Assembly: GCA_959602645.1 (NCBI GenBank)
Contig: CAUGTZ010000006.1
Span: 1-64,000, forward strand
Direction of reading: 5' to 3'
Length of the DNA: 64,000 nucleotides
From: an uncultured Collinsella sp.
Lineage (GTDB): Bacteria > Actinomycetota > Coriobacteriia > Coriobacteriales > Coriobacteriaceae
A program made the position numbers and the translations under genes. Position 1 is the stretch's first letter, and every line of letters begins with the position of its first letter. The notes below the pieces were generated by a model. It was given only the letters and a program-made list of their open reading frames with translations. It did not search any database and had not been told where the DNA came from. Positions 17,860-25,568 of the stretch are shown here, piece after piece.

Positions 17860-17943
17860 CTTCGACCTCCTTTGACGGCGCCTTCGCGGCGCGGTTTGGG
17901 TGCATGTTGAGACCGTTTTGCACGGTCGACCTGTAAGTTTACC

Positions 17944-18627
17944 TTAGATGCCGGCGATTGCGAAGTCGAGCAGCCACTCGGCCAGCGGATACACGGTAAC
18001 GTCGAAATAGCGGCCGATCACGTCGATGCCGGTCCACATGGGCAGCAGGTACAGCACGATGATGAGGATCGGCATGGCGTATTGCTGCAGGCGGTAGTAG
18101 TTGGCGAGCGCATTGCCTTTGAGGAACGGCACGATGATCGACGAGCCGTCGAGCGGCGGAATCGGGATGAGGTTAAAGAACGCGAGCGACAGGTTGGCCA
18201 CGATAAACGTGGCACCGAAGTTCATGATTTGGGACGCCACGGCAAAGGACATGCCGGCGTAGAGGTTGCCATATGCTGCGTGCATGAGCGCTGCAGCGAG
18301 GCACGCGAGTGCGATGTTCGACGCGGGGCCCGCAGCGCTCACCAGGACCTCGTCGCGCTTGGGGTGCTTGAGGTTGTTGAGGTAGACGGGTACCGGCTTG
18401 GCGAAGGCGAACACCGGGCCGCCGGCGGCGAGCATGAGCAGCGGCAGGAGGACGGTGCCAAACGGGTCGATGTGGTTGAGCGGGTTAAGCGAGACACGGC
18501 CGCGCGAACGGGCCGTCTTGTCGCCGAGCGCCCAGGCCGCCGCGGCGTGCGCGCTCTCGTGGATGACGATTCCCACGATGACGGCGACGGCGCTGGCGAG
18601 CAGGTTCATGAGGTAGCTGCTGGACAT
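17944..18627 (-). CDS. Site-2 protease family (M50) membrane metalloprotease
   Basis: A 227-residue multispanning protein with the zinc-binding HESAH (His23, Glu24, His27) in the first hydrophobic segment and the second metal site in LIPIPPLDGSS. It belongs to the short bacterial SpoIVFB/YwhC-like group lacking PDZ domains. Substrates are unknown; regulated intramembrane proteolysis is the family role. It stands upstream of scpA in a pairing often seen in Gram-positives. Confidence 0.9.
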   Translation of the reverse strand: MSSSYLMNLLASAVAVIVGIVIHESAHAAAAWALGDKTARSRGRVSLNPLNHIDPFGTVLLPLLMLAAGGPVFAFAKPVPVYLNNLKHPKRDEVLVSAAGPASNIALACLAAALMHAAYGNLYAGMSFAVASQIMNFGATFIVANLSLAFFNLIPIPPLDGSSIIVPFLKGNALANYYRLQQYAMPILIIVLYLLPMWTGIDVIGRYFDVTVYPLAEWLLDFAIAGI

Positions 18628-18636
18628 GGTGCTCCC

Positions 18637-18933
18637 CTAGCGGACGCGGCGCGAGGCGCGCGTGAGCAGGTAGTCGATCACAAACAAAATGACGGCGACG
18701 ATGGCGTAATCCAGGCGGAACACGCCGCCAAAGGGCGATGTGATGACGCCGTAGCCGGCGATAGCGCTCGGAAGCGCGCGCGAAAGCTCAACGACAAAGC
18801 CCACAATCTGCAACTTGGCGGTGAGGCCGCTAAAGCACAGCAGCACGGTCATCGCGCTCATAAAGATGCCGCAGATGCGACAGGCGATGGCGACGATGCT
18901 CATCGCCACGGCAGCGGCCTTACGAGAGTTCAC
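18637..18933 (-). CDS. Small membrane protein, possibly YggT-like
   Basis: About 98 residues with two or three hydrophobic segments (AMSIVAIACRICGIFMSAMT, an intermediate one, and YAIVAVILFVIDYLL) and a basic C-terminus (TRASRRVR). The arrangement and the phrase SPFGGVFRLDYAIVAVIL are reminiscent of YggT-type proteins, but the match is weak. I chose a GTG start at 18933: it has an AGGAG Shine-Dalgarno and overlaps the end of the ABC-F gene by 14 bp. The in-frame ATG at 18903 has a poorer site. Confidence 0.55.
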   Translation of the reverse strand: MNSRKAAAVAMSIVAIACRICGIFMSAMTVLLCFSGLTAKLQIVGFVVELSRALPSAIAGYGVITSPFGGVFRLDYAIVAVILFVIDYLLTRASRRVR

Positions 18934-20956
18934 GCGCGGTCTCCTCTTCGATCTGGGTGGAAAGCTCCAGCCATTCGTCCTCGAGCTTGGGCAGCTCTTG
19001 CTTAAGCCCGTTATATTCCCCCAGCGCGGCGTTGAACTTATCCTGATCGGCATAAAGCTCTTCGCTTGCCATCAATTCCATAAGCTCGTCATAGCGGGCA
19101 CGCTTTTTGTCCAGCTCTGCCTCGATCTTTTTGAGCTGGTTGCGCACGCCCTTGAGCTTTTTGTTGAGCGCGGCACGGGCCTGGGCCTCGGCGCGCTTTT
19201 GCTCCTTGGTCTTTTTGCCCTCGGCAGGCTTGGGAGCCGCGGCGGGGCTGCTGGCCTGGGCGGCGTTGGCGGGCTTAGTGCTCCTGCTTGCCTCCGGCGC
19301 GCTCTCCCCTGCCGTCTCGGCGGCGGCGCGGGCTGCGAGGTCCTCGCGCTTGAAGAGGTAGTAGTCGTAGTCGCCGTCGTAGACCGTGACCTTGCCGTCA
19401 CGGATGTCGATCACGCGGTTCGCTACGGCGCGCACCAGGTGCTCGTCGTGGCTGATCAGCACGATGGTGCCGGGGAAGTTTTGCAGGGCGTTTTCGAGCA
19501 TGTCCACCGAGTCGATATCCAGGTGGTTGGTGGGCTCGTCCAGGCACAGGAGCGCCTCGGGGGCCACGAGCATCTTGGCCAGGGCCAAACGCGCCTTTTC
19601 GCCGCCGGAGAGGACGCGGACCTGCTTTTCGATTGCGTCGTTGTCGCTAAACAGGAAGGCACCCAGCAGGCTGCGCTGTTGGGGCACGGTCCACTTGGGC
19701 GTGACGGTGTCGATCTCTTGCAGGACGGTGTTCGATTCGGTCATGCCCTCGAGCGCGTGCTGGGCGTAATAGGCCACGCCCACGTTGGTACCCAGGTCGC
19801 GCGTGCCGGTGGTGGGCGGCTCCAGGCCGGCGAGGATCTTCATGAGGGTGGACTTGCCGGCGCCGTTGGGGCCGACAAGCGCCACGTGCTCGCCGCGGTA
19901 GAGTTTGAGATCGATGTCGCTGTAGATGTGCTTGTCGCCGTAGGACTTGGAGACGCCCTCCAGGCTCACGACCATATCGCCGGAGCGCGGCGGGTCGGGG
20001 AACTTAAAGTCGATGTGCTTGTGGCCCTCGGGCAGGATGACGAGCTCCTTTTTGATTTGCTCGATCTTGCGGATGCGCTCCTGCGCCTGGGCGGCCTTGG
20101 TGGGCTTGTAGCGGAACTTGTCAACGAAGACCTGCATGTGGGCGATGTCGCGCTCCTGCGCGGCGCGCTTGGCGCGCATCTGCTCCAGGTTGTCCTCACG
20201 CTGCTTGAGGTAGCTGCTGTAGTTGCCGGTGTAGGTGGTCACGCGGCGGTTTTCGAGCGCGGCGACGTGGTCGACGCAGGCGTCCATGAAGGCGCGGTCG
20301 TGGCTGACGATGAGCACGGCGCCGTCGTAGTTGGCGATAAAGCCGCGCAGCCACTGGACGCTTTCGAGGTCCAAGTGGTTGGTGGGCTCGTCCAGCAGCA
20401 GCAGGTCGGGGTGGCGCAGGAAGAGCTTGGCGAGCGCGATACGCATCTGCCAGCCGCCGGAGAACTCGGAGCACGGGCGCTCAAAGTCGGTGACCTTAAA
20501 GCCCAGGCCGGACAGGATCTTGCGGGCGTTGCTCTCGAGCTCGTAGCCGCCCAGATGCTCAAAGCGGTCCTGGACCTGGCCGTACTCGTTAAGGAGTGCG
20601 TCGACGTCCTTGCCTTGCTCGGAAAGCTCGGTGATCTGGGCCTGCAGCTCGTTGGCGCGCTCGCCCATGCGGCGGATTTCCTTGGCGGCTGCCATGACCT
20701 CGGCAAGGATGGTGGTGTCCTTTTGCTCCAAGTTGGTTTCCTGCTCTAGGTAGCCCACCTGGCAGTCCTTGGCGTACTGGATCTGGCCGGCGTCGGGGCT
20801 GTCGATGCCCATGATGATCTTGAGCATGGTGGTTTTGCCGGCGCCGTTGGGTCCCACGAGCGCAAAACGCTCGCCGGGGTTGATCTGGAAGGACGCGCCG
20901 CTAAAGAGGACACGCGCGCCGAAGCTTTTTTCGATCTTGTCGACCAGGAGGATCAT
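18920..20956 (-). CDS. ABC-F family ATPase
   Basis: A 678-residue soluble protein with two ABC domains: Walker A GPNGAGKTTMLKI and GPNGAGKSTLMKI, signatures FSGGWQMR and LSGGEKAR, Walker B LLLDEPTNHLD and CLDEPTNHLD. A linker (about 240-320) joins them, and a C-terminal Lys/Glu coiled coil (about 590-670) follows an Ala/Pro-rich spacer. ABC-F proteins work at the ribosome as translation factors or antibiotic-protection factors. The long C-terminal coiled coil resembles the Uup/YdiF group rather than a dedicated resistance factor. Drug resistance cannot be inferred from sequence alone. Confidence 0.9.
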   Translation of the reverse strand: MILLVDKIEKSFGARVLFSGASFQINPGERFALVGPNGAGKTTMLKIIMGIDSPDAGQIQYAKDCQVGYLEQETNLEQKDTTILAEVMAAAKEIRRMGERANELQAQITELSEQGKDVDALLNEYGQVQDRFEHLGGYELESNARKILSGLGFKVTDFERPCSEFSGGWQMRIALAKLFLRHPDLLLLDEPTNHLDLESVQWLRGFIANYDGAVLIVSHDRAFMDACVDHVAALENRRVTTYTGNYSSYLKQREDNLEQMRAKRAAQERDIAHMQVFVDKFRYKPTKAAQAQERIRKIEQIKKELVILPEGHKHIDFKFPDPPRSGDMVVSLEGVSKSYGDKHIYSDIDLKLYRGEHVALVGPNGAGKSTLMKILAGLEPPTTGTRDLGTNVGVAYYAQHALEGMTESNTVLQEIDTVTPKWTVPQQRSLLGAFLFSDNDAIEKQVRVLSGGEKARLALAKMLVAPEALLCLDEPTNHLDIDSVDMLENALQNFPGTIVLISHDEHLVRAVANRVIDIRDGKVTVYDGDYDYYLFKREDLAARAAAETAGESAPEASRSTKPANAAQASSPAAAPKPAEGKKTKEQKRAEAQARAALNKKLKGVRNQLKKIEAELDKKRARYDELMELMASEELYADQDKFNAALGEYNGLKQELPKLEDEWLELSTQIEEETARELS

Positions 20957-20987
20957 GGTGCCGCCTTTGACCTTGTGTGCCTATATG

Positions 20988-21015
20988 AAAAAAGGCCCCA
21001 ACTTGCGTTGGAGCC
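20988..21015 (-). terminator. Terminator of tRNA-Ala copy 1
   Basis: Stem 20994-21002 with 21007-21015 (one A-C mismatch), followed on the minus strand by TTTTTTC. It lies 16 bp beyond the tRNA-Ala 3' end. Confidence 0.8.
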
Positions 21016-21031
21016 TCATTCAATGCTCGGG

Positions 21032-21104
21032 TGGAGACGAGGGGGATCGAACCCCTGACCTCTTGACTGCCAGTCAAGCGCTCTCCCAGCTGAGCTACGC
21101 CCCC
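21032..21104 (-). tRNA. tRNA-Ala(GGC), copy 1
   Basis: A 73-nt cloverleaf on the minus strand: acceptor GGGGGCG/CGTCTCC with the G3-U70 alanine identity pair, anticodon loop CTGGCAG (anticodon GGC), T-loop TTCGATC, discriminator A. The CCA end is not encoded (CCC follows). It is identical in its body to the copies at 22030 and 60471. Confidence 0.95.
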
Positions 21105-21116
21105 GTGCGAAGAAGT

Positions 21117-21145
21117 ACTATACGGGAACTCGGACGTCGATGCAA
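21117..21145 (-). promoter_or_regulatory. Promoter of tRNA-Ala copy 1
   Basis: On the minus strand, TTGCAT (21140-21145) and TATAGT (21117-21122) are separated by exactly 17 bp, with the -10 ending 12 bp before the tRNA. The same boxes and spacing recur at the two other tRNA-Ala copies. Confidence 0.8.
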
Positions 21146-21366
21146 GGACAATTTTGGAAAAACTTTCGCGGACGCTGGCGCGGGGGCGCGGGCCCGCTCA
21201 GGTCCGAGGAGCCCGCGATGCCCGCGGGGGCAGCGGTCCACGCACGGACCGTGCGCCGGCCGACTAGGCGCGCGGAACACGACTCTCCCCGTGCAACAGG
21301 GTTTTCCGTGCACCGCCAGTCCCATTATCGGGTCTGATTGCGAAGCGCCCCTCCCCTGCGCTTCAG

Positions 21367-21514
21367 AACCATGCCGGTTTACTACGATGAATCAGGAATG
21401 TCCGACCACACTCGCCTTTTGGCGTAACCGGCGGGCTTCCTACCTGCGGTTTTGCAAATGGAGAACACGCGGTGCTCGGGCATCGCCGATCCGTCGTAGT
21501 AAACCGGCATGGTT
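21367..21514. repeat. Inverted-repeat-bounded element, copy A
   Basis: A 21-bp perfect inverted repeat (21367-21387 with 21494-21514, core CCGGTTTACTACGA) encloses about 106 bp. The inside shares blocks with copy B at 22236, including TCCGAC, CCTACCTGCGGTTTT and a GGTGCTC-containing stretch. There is no transposase and no open frame. It may be a MITE-like element or the gene of a structured RNA. Function unknown. Confidence 0.7.
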
Positions 21515-21744
21515 TTGAAATGGCATCAGGTTGATTTCACGCAAAAGTGTGTTGGAGCCCTGAATTAAAGGCCTTAAATTTTTTAGATCGCGTCTTTTCT
21601 GCGACGCGCCTAGAATTGCTGTTGATTAGCATCGGGCTTGATCTTGCGTTGTGCGACTTGCTCGTGCATGGTAGTATTTCACGTCGTGAAGCGAAGAAAT
21701 TAGGTCTGAGTTGCCTTTGTTAGAATTGCGTTCACTGTTCATAA

Positions 21745-21820
21745 GGGCTCTTGGCGCAACGGTTAGCGCAGGGGACTCATAATCCCTGGGTTCTGGGTTC
21801 GAATCCCGGAGGGCCCACCA
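21745..21820 (+). tRNA. tRNA-Ile2 (CAU anticodon)
   Basis: A 76-nt plus-strand cloverleaf: acceptor GGGCTCT/AGGGCCC, anticodon loop CTCATAA (anticodon CAT), T-loop TTCGAAT, encoded CCA. The anticodon-arm context GGGACTCATAATCCC is characteristic of the isoleucine tRNA whose C34 is converted to lysidine by TilS to read AUA, rather than of initiator or elongator Met tRNA. The assignment rests on that resemblance. Confidence 0.85.
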
Positions 21821-21830
21821 GAGAGTTTTA

Positions 21831-21860
21831 AGGCCGGGCGTTACGCCTGGCCTCTTTGTT
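21831..21860 (+). terminator. Terminator of tRNA-Ile
   Basis: A 10-bp stem (21831-21840 with 21844-21853, loop TTA) followed by CTTTGTT, 10 bp after the tRNA end. Confidence 0.8.
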
Positions 21861-21984
21861 ATTGGTGCTGCGGACTAGCTTTGCCATCCACAGACGTAAA
21901 GTTATTAACATTCATATTCATGATTAACAATGGATATGTAGCCAAGATGCTGCCCAGCCAACAGATGTGTAAATCGATTAATAT

Positions 21985-22013
21985 GAAAATAGGCCCCAAC
22001 TTGCGTTGGAGCC
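21985..22013 (-). terminator. Terminator of tRNA-Ala copy 2
   Basis: The same hairpin as at 20994 (21992-22000 with 22005-22013), with a slightly poorer T-tract (TATTTTC) on the minus strand. It belongs to the duplicated tRNA-Ala unit. Confidence 0.75.
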
Positions 22014-22029
22014 TAGTTCAATGCTCGGG

Positions 22030-22102
22030 TGGAGACGAGGGGGATCGAACCCCTGACCTCTTGACTGCCAGTCAAGCGCTCTCCCAGCTGAGCTACGCCC
22101 CC
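22030..22102 (-). tRNA. tRNA-Ala(GGC), copy 2
   Basis: Identical in body to copy 1, again with no encoded CCA. The promoter, the 3' trailer and the terminator are also conserved, so this is a duplication of a whole transcription unit of about 170 bp and not of the tRNA alone. Confidence 0.95.
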
Positions 22103-22114
22103 GTGCGAAGAAGT

Positions 22115-22143
22115 ACTATACGGGAACTCGGACCACGATGCAA
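22115..22143 (-). promoter_or_regulatory. Promoter of tRNA-Ala copy 2
   Basis: TTGCAT (22138-22143) and TATAGT (22115-22120) on the minus strand, 17-bp spacer, matching copy 1. Confidence 0.8.
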
Positions 22144-22235
22144 GGACAATTTTGAACAATTTTGCGGCGCGTGGAACGGGTGTGGGGCCGAAAGGACCCA
22201 CGATGCCCGATCCATCTGGTTGCTTAATAAACAGA

Positions 22236-22369
22236 CCGGTTTACTACGCTGATTCCCGGATTTCCGACCTCACGCTTACTTTCGCATAACGGGCAGGCGA
22301 TCTACCTGCGGTTTTACGAGCGGCGAATTCGGTGTGCTCAGCCACACTCAATCCAACGTAGTAAACCGG
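22236..22369. repeat. Inverted-repeat-bounded element, copy B
   Basis: A second copy of the element at 21367. The outer inverted repeat is 13 bp here (22236-22248 with 22357-22369, core CCGGTTTACTACG); the right flank still carries the CATGGTTTT extension seen in copy A, the left one has diverged. Internal blocks such as CTACCTGCGGTTTT are shared. It lies at the same position relative to its tRNA-Ala as copy A. Confidence 0.7.
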
Positions 22370-22437
22370 CATGGTTTTAAAATGGCACTTAATTACTAAC
22401 AGCATATAAAGTATTAAAATTGCTCACATTGAAATTA

Positions 22438-23592
22438 TTACTTACCAATACCAAGCCAATTGCACAGAACGTTGGCCCGCAATCTGGTCTCAGCGCATCT
22501 CATCGCCTCGGTTTTTGGTTTGTAGCACAACTCCAATCGCTCACACACACTGTGAATGATGGCATCAAGCTGATCGTGATCATTGAGCATGTCATGGGTT
22601 ACAAGAAATACGTCGTATCCCATGCTTTGCAATGCTGTCATTCGGGTGGCATCGTGGTCAAGCACAGCGCCCGATCCATGAATAACCTCACCTTGAAGTT
22701 CGATAATCACGGCCTTCATTGTTATTGGGTTTACGATGACGATATCGCCGTAACAGATTTTCTGACCTGCGATTTTCCGAGCTGAATTCGACAGCGGTGT
22801 TAGGTCGTTGACGAATATGTTTTTAAACTCCGCTCCGCCGGCACGCCTCGGATGACTCAGCAACATGATTCCAGCAACTTCTAGCGGGGATGCAGCAATA
22901 CCCATTACCTGCTGTGCGGCTTCGCAGAATTGCTTTCCCCACATCTCGCCCTTAACCTTCGCCGCAAATCTATGTAATTCTTCTATTTCAATAAGAGGCT
23001 TTCTCATCCAAAGCGATGTGCCCTTTCCGTTAGTTTTATTTCCGAATCCGTCATCCCGCTGCCTCCTTTGATCATGCTCGCTGTCCTTCTGGTGCACCCG
23101 AGCATAGACTCGCTTCCATGGGGCCTCGTCTTGGTTTTCGTCTAGTTCAAACAGACTTTCTGTGGTGTACTGCTCTTCTTCTGATTTTGCCCGCTCAAGT
23201 GCCATGTCAACCGCGGGCGATGGTTTAAAAACCGAGAACCATCCGCAAAATTCGTACATAGCCAGAACCAGATCGCATGAAGAAACGCTTCGAGTCATGG
23301 TGAATAGCGTATTAAGAGGGTCTGTGACGCTAAAGCCCATGCCCGTGTCGATGGAAACCTTCTCCGTATAGGCGTTGTTCCATCGGATGGTCCGTCTTGT
23401 CTTGGAATGCAGGTTGCTTCGTGTTGATGCTGCTGTGATGACTGGCGTCTTGAGAACTTCGGTTACAAAAGGGGCATGGGATAGAGCTCGCCAGCCATCT
23501 TCGGAGCTAGGTAAGCGCGGGTAGAGGTCGCGCACCTGCGGTGGGCAGCGCCAATAGCGGAATGCAGTATTTGCGCAGACGATTTCGTCCAT
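22438..23592 (-). CDS. Uncharacterised protein with nuclease-like (Vsr/DUF559-like) C-terminal domain
   Basis: A 384-residue protein; I do not recognise a full-length family. The C-terminal 130 residues contain GDIVIVNPITMKAVIIELQGE, then DHDATRMTALQSMGYDVFLVTHDM. This order (acidic residue, E-x-Q/GE, D-x-x-R, GY-x-V-x-x-x-T) resembles the DUF559/Vsr-type PD-(D/E)XK nuclease fold. The N-terminal 250 residues are unassigned and include a charged stretch, QKDSEHDQRRQRDDG. It is a single gene just right of the tRNA-Ala duplication and opens the accessory region. A role in defence is guilt by association only. Confidence 0.6.
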   Translation of the reverse strand: MDEIVCANTAFRYWRCPPQVRDLYPRLPSSEDGWRALSHAPFVTEVLKTPVITAASTRSNLHSKTRRTIRWNNAYTEKVSIDTGMGFSVTDPLNTLFTMTRSVSSCDLVLAMYEFCGWFSVFKPSPAVDMALERAKSEEEQYTTESLFELDENQDEAPWKRVYARVHQKDSEHDQRRQRDDGFGNKTNGKGTSLWMRKPLIEIEELHRFAAKVKGEMWGKQFCEAAQQVMGIAASPLEVAGIMLLSHPRRAGGAEFKNIFVNDLTPLSNSARKIAGQKICYGDIVIVNPITMKAVIIELQGEVIHGSGAVLDHDATRMTALQSMGYDVFLVTHDMLNDHDQLDAIIHSVCERLELCYKPKTEAMRCAETRLRANVLCNWLGIGK

Positions 23593-23916
23593 TTGCGCCT
23601 CCCCTGGTTTACGGCCTCGGGCCGTGCGGATTGCGGGTAAGGTCGATTATCTACTGGCACATCATGCGGGTAAGTACGGGAAGCTGACCAAACACTGACC
23701 AAAAGCTTGACGCAATCCGTTGAAAAGCCGCCATAGGCATGAACGCGCTGGTACAAGCTGTGAGCCAGTGGTCTCTGTCTCCACAATTGCACATAGATTA
23801 CGCAGGGAATTCAATGAATGAACACAGACGCATTTTGCAAAACGCGCAATGACGACACCTAAGGTGAATTGCGTAACATATAACGCCTTAAGTGACTTCG
23901 CTTCGATTTTAGTGTC
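23593..23916. other. Intergenic region without a recognised gene
   Basis: No credible coding frame. The half nearest 23593 should hold the promoter of the nuclease-like gene. Around 23833 there is a short dyad, GCATTTTGCAAAACGC. Nothing else is supported. Confidence 0.4.
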
Positions 23917-23952
23917 AAAAAGAAAAAGGCCAGAAGCTTAACACCTCTGACC
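23917..23952 (-). terminator. Terminator of tRNA-Val
   Basis: Stem 23928-23934 with 23946-23952 (one G-T pair), followed on the minus strand by TTTTTCTTTTT, 12 bp beyond the tRNA 3' end. Confidence 0.75.
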
Positions 23953-23963
23953 TGCGCTTTTGA

Positions 23964-24038
23964 TGGTGGGCGATACAAGATTCGAACTTGTGACCCCATC
24001 CGTGTGAAGGATATGCTCTACCCCTGAGCCAATCGCCC
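23964..24038 (-). tRNA. tRNA-Val(CAC)
   Basis: A 75-nt minus-strand cloverleaf: acceptor GGGCGAT/ATCGCCC, D-stem GCTC/GAGC, anticodon loop TTCACAC (anticodon CAC, reading GUG), T-loop TTCGAAT, discriminator A and encoded CCA. Confidence 0.95.
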
Positions 24039-24058
24039 GTCGCCTTTCGGCAAAAGAG

Positions 24059-24088
24059 ATACTAACATAGCCGCGCGAGGTTTTCCAA
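24059..24088 (-). promoter_or_regulatory. Promoter of tRNA-Val
   Basis: Minus-strand TTGGAA (24083-24088) and TAGTAT (24059-24064) with an 18-bp spacer, about 20 bp upstream of the tRNA. It overlaps the 3' end of the small frame at 24062. Confidence 0.55.
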
Positions 24089-24376
24089 GAACTTTTTGCC
24101 CCCGATTTTAAATTCGTGCGCGTCAGCCGCGCCATGGCAAACGCCGTAACCACTAAAATCGCAGCTCAACACTGCTTTACAGCTTGAACCACGACGTCTC
24201 GGGGTGGCAGCTTCGTCGATCAAGGCGATGCTGTCCAGATCATCGGGTAAAGTACGGGGTGCTTTCGGCACGATAGGGTCGGTTGCGTCTTCTGTACAGT
24301 TGTCAAAAGTCATGCTTTCAGGATAATTGCTGCAACAACTATCAGGGCATGTCGTTGCATTTAACGTTTTCATCAC
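24062..24376 (-). CDS. Small cysteine-containing hypothetical protein (doubtful)
   Basis: An open frame of 104 codons starting MMKTLNATTCPDSCCSN with an AAGGA Shine-Dalgarno 7-8 nt before the first ATG. Six or more cysteines are scattered through it and the C-terminus is basic. It has no recognisable domain. Its 3' end runs across the probable tRNA-Val promoter, which argues against it. It may be a genuine small gene or chance. Confidence 0.25.
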   Translation of the reverse strand: MMKTLNATTCPDSCCSNYPESMTFDNCTEDATDPIVPKAPRTLPDDLDSIALIDEAATPRRRGSSCKAVLSCDFSGYGVCHGAADAHEFKIGGKKFLENLARLC

Positions 24377-24456
24377 GCCGTCCTTCTGCTGACTGAATCC
24401 GTGCGTTTAACCCGGGCATTTCGACCATGCAACCTAAATTGATATTCTTGAGGCAA

Positions 24457-24771
24457 TCAATCATCGCTGTCCAAGCGTCTAGATGTCAGGTCGAAAACCT
24501 TGACCTTGTCCCTTGCACCTATTGCGATGATTTGAACTACTTCGACGTGCCCGTCGCGGATGCGATAAATTACGCGAATGCCATCAGTACGAAACTTAAG
24601 TTCCCTACAACCTGCAAGAAGACCCGAAAGCGGCTTGCCAATTTCATCGGCCCGAAGTGCAAGGCGCGCAATACCTTTGTCCGCCATAGCGCGAACCGAG
24701 CCATCGAGTGACAGATACTCTTTCTCGGCAGTCTTGTCGTAAAACTCAACCTTAAACCTAGCCACGCTCAC
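24457..24771 (-). CDS. RelE/ParE-superfamily toxin
   Basis: A 104-residue protein with the RelE-type fold outline: N-terminal FKVEFYDKTAEKEY, a helical hairpin with ARLALRADEIGKPLSGLL, then the beta strands GCRELKFRTDGIRVIYRIRD, where the Arg residues are typical catalytic/RNA-contact positions, and VVQIIAIGARDKVKVFDL. Family members are ribosome-dependent mRNA interferases or gyrase poisons; this one looks nearer to RelE/HigB. Its ATG overlaps the TGA of the antitoxin gene (ATGA). The antitoxin-first order and coupling are classical. Confidence 0.85.
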   Translation of the reverse strand: MSVARFKVEFYDKTAEKEYLSLDGSVRAMADKGIARLALRADEIGKPLSGLLAGCRELKFRTDGIRVIYRIRDGHVEVVQIIAIGARDKVKVFDLTSRRLDSDD

Positions 24772-25136
24772 TCGAACAGCTCCTCGTCGGAAATGGGATC
24801 GGTTGCCTCGGCTTCTAGCATGGCCTCGAACCTCTCACGTCCCGCGGTATCGGAGAACGGAATGCCCTTGCGATTCGAATCAGTGTCGCCCTGCGCGAGC
24901 CTTGCAGCGGCTATAGCGTGCAGGCGCTCCTCTCGGAGCTGTTCGAGTTCGACCGCCATCGCTTCGAACTCGTCGAAGCCAACGATAACAGTATCGATGC
25001 CATCGTTCCTGTCTGAGACAAATTGCGGTTCTCTTCGAGCGCGACGTCTCGCTTCGCCAAAATTTTTGCTTGCCTGCGTCGAAGTCAGCACCTGTTCGCG
25101 TCCGAAAACGAGTTTCTTGTCTATCACGGCAACCAT
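24768..25136 (-). CDS. Phd/YefM-like antitoxin
   Basis: A 122-residue partner of the RelE-like toxin. The N-terminal part (QVLTSTQASKNFGEARRRAR) and VIVGFDEFEAMAVELEQLRE match the Phd/YefM fold, in which the N-terminus binds the operator and the C-terminus covers the toxin. The C-terminal extension is acidic (EAEATDPISDEELFE), as expected for a toxin-neutralising tail. Start at ATG 25136 with an AAAGGAGG Shine-Dalgarno. Autoregulation through the repeats at 25163-25193 is likely. Confidence 0.85.
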   Translation of the reverse strand: MVAVIDKKLVFGREQVLTSTQASKNFGEARRRARREPQFVSDRNDGIDTVIVGFDEFEAMAVELEQLREERLHAIAAARLAQGDTDSNRKGIPFSDTAGRERFEAMLEAEATDPISDEELFE

Positions 25137-25162
25137 AGCAACCTCCTTTAAAATCTGTCTCT

Positions 25163-25198
25163 AATACGTATTATAGTTTCATTTAAATACGTACGTAA
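25163..25198 (-). promoter_or_regulatory. Promoter/operator of the toxin-antitoxin pair
   Basis: Minus-strand TATAAT (25170-25175) with TTACGT at 25193-25198, 17-bp spacer. Two copies of AATACGTA (25163-25170 and 25186-25193; core TACGTA is palindromic) lie over the -10 and -35, 23 bp apart. This is a plausible two-site operator for the antitoxin. Confidence 0.65.
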
Positions 25199-25205
25199 AG
25201 GAAAG

Positions 25206-25568
25206 TTAAACAGCAATATTCTTACTATTGATTGTTTCGGATGAACAGGGTTTCGAATCGTACTCCAGAGCAACCGGTTGCCTGACAGGGTCTTCGATGG
25301 CGCAGTTTAGGGTCTTTGCGAGCGCCAATGCCGAAGAGAGCGAGGCACGGCGTAGGTCGAGTCGGATCTGCTCGTAGAGCTGTATAGCGCGAAGTAAACC
25401 CCCGATTGGGTGGCGAGCTATTTTTGCGTTAGACCGGCTGGGCTTTCCCGTGGCTATCAACGCATCCCCATCGCGGATGGCCTTTAGGCTCTCAACGTTG
25501 AGTACATCGGGAGGATCAGATAGCAGGATGATATTCGCAAACTCATCGTCCCGCACATGTTGCTTCAT
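25206..25568 (-). CDS. Probable partner of the MNT nucleotidyltransferase, XRE-like C-terminus
   Basis: A protein of about 120 residues starting MKQHVRDDEFANIILLSD, overlapping the MNT gene by 26 bp. The middle is basic (ATGKPSRSNAKIARH). The stretch RRASLSSALALAKTLNCAIEDP resembles the last helix of an XRE-type helix-turn-helix. It lacks the RX4-6H motif expected of a HEPN toxin, so the pair is not the standard HEPN/MNT type. It could be a DNA-binding partner. The start is chosen by overlap and an AGGTG site; ATG 25583 is an alternative. Confidence 0.5.
   Translation of the reverse strand: MKQHVRDDEFANIILLSDPPDVLNVESLKAIRDGDALIATGKPSRSNAKIARHPIGGLLRAIQLYEQIRLDLRRASLSSALALAKTLNCAIEDPVRQPVALEYDSKPCSSETINSKNIAV

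Noticed and set aside
18815..20749. A 644-codon plus-strand open frame opposite the ABC-F gene
   Set aside because: Antisense shadow of a highly conserved ATPase; Val/Leu/Gly/His-rich, no domain, no ribosome site.
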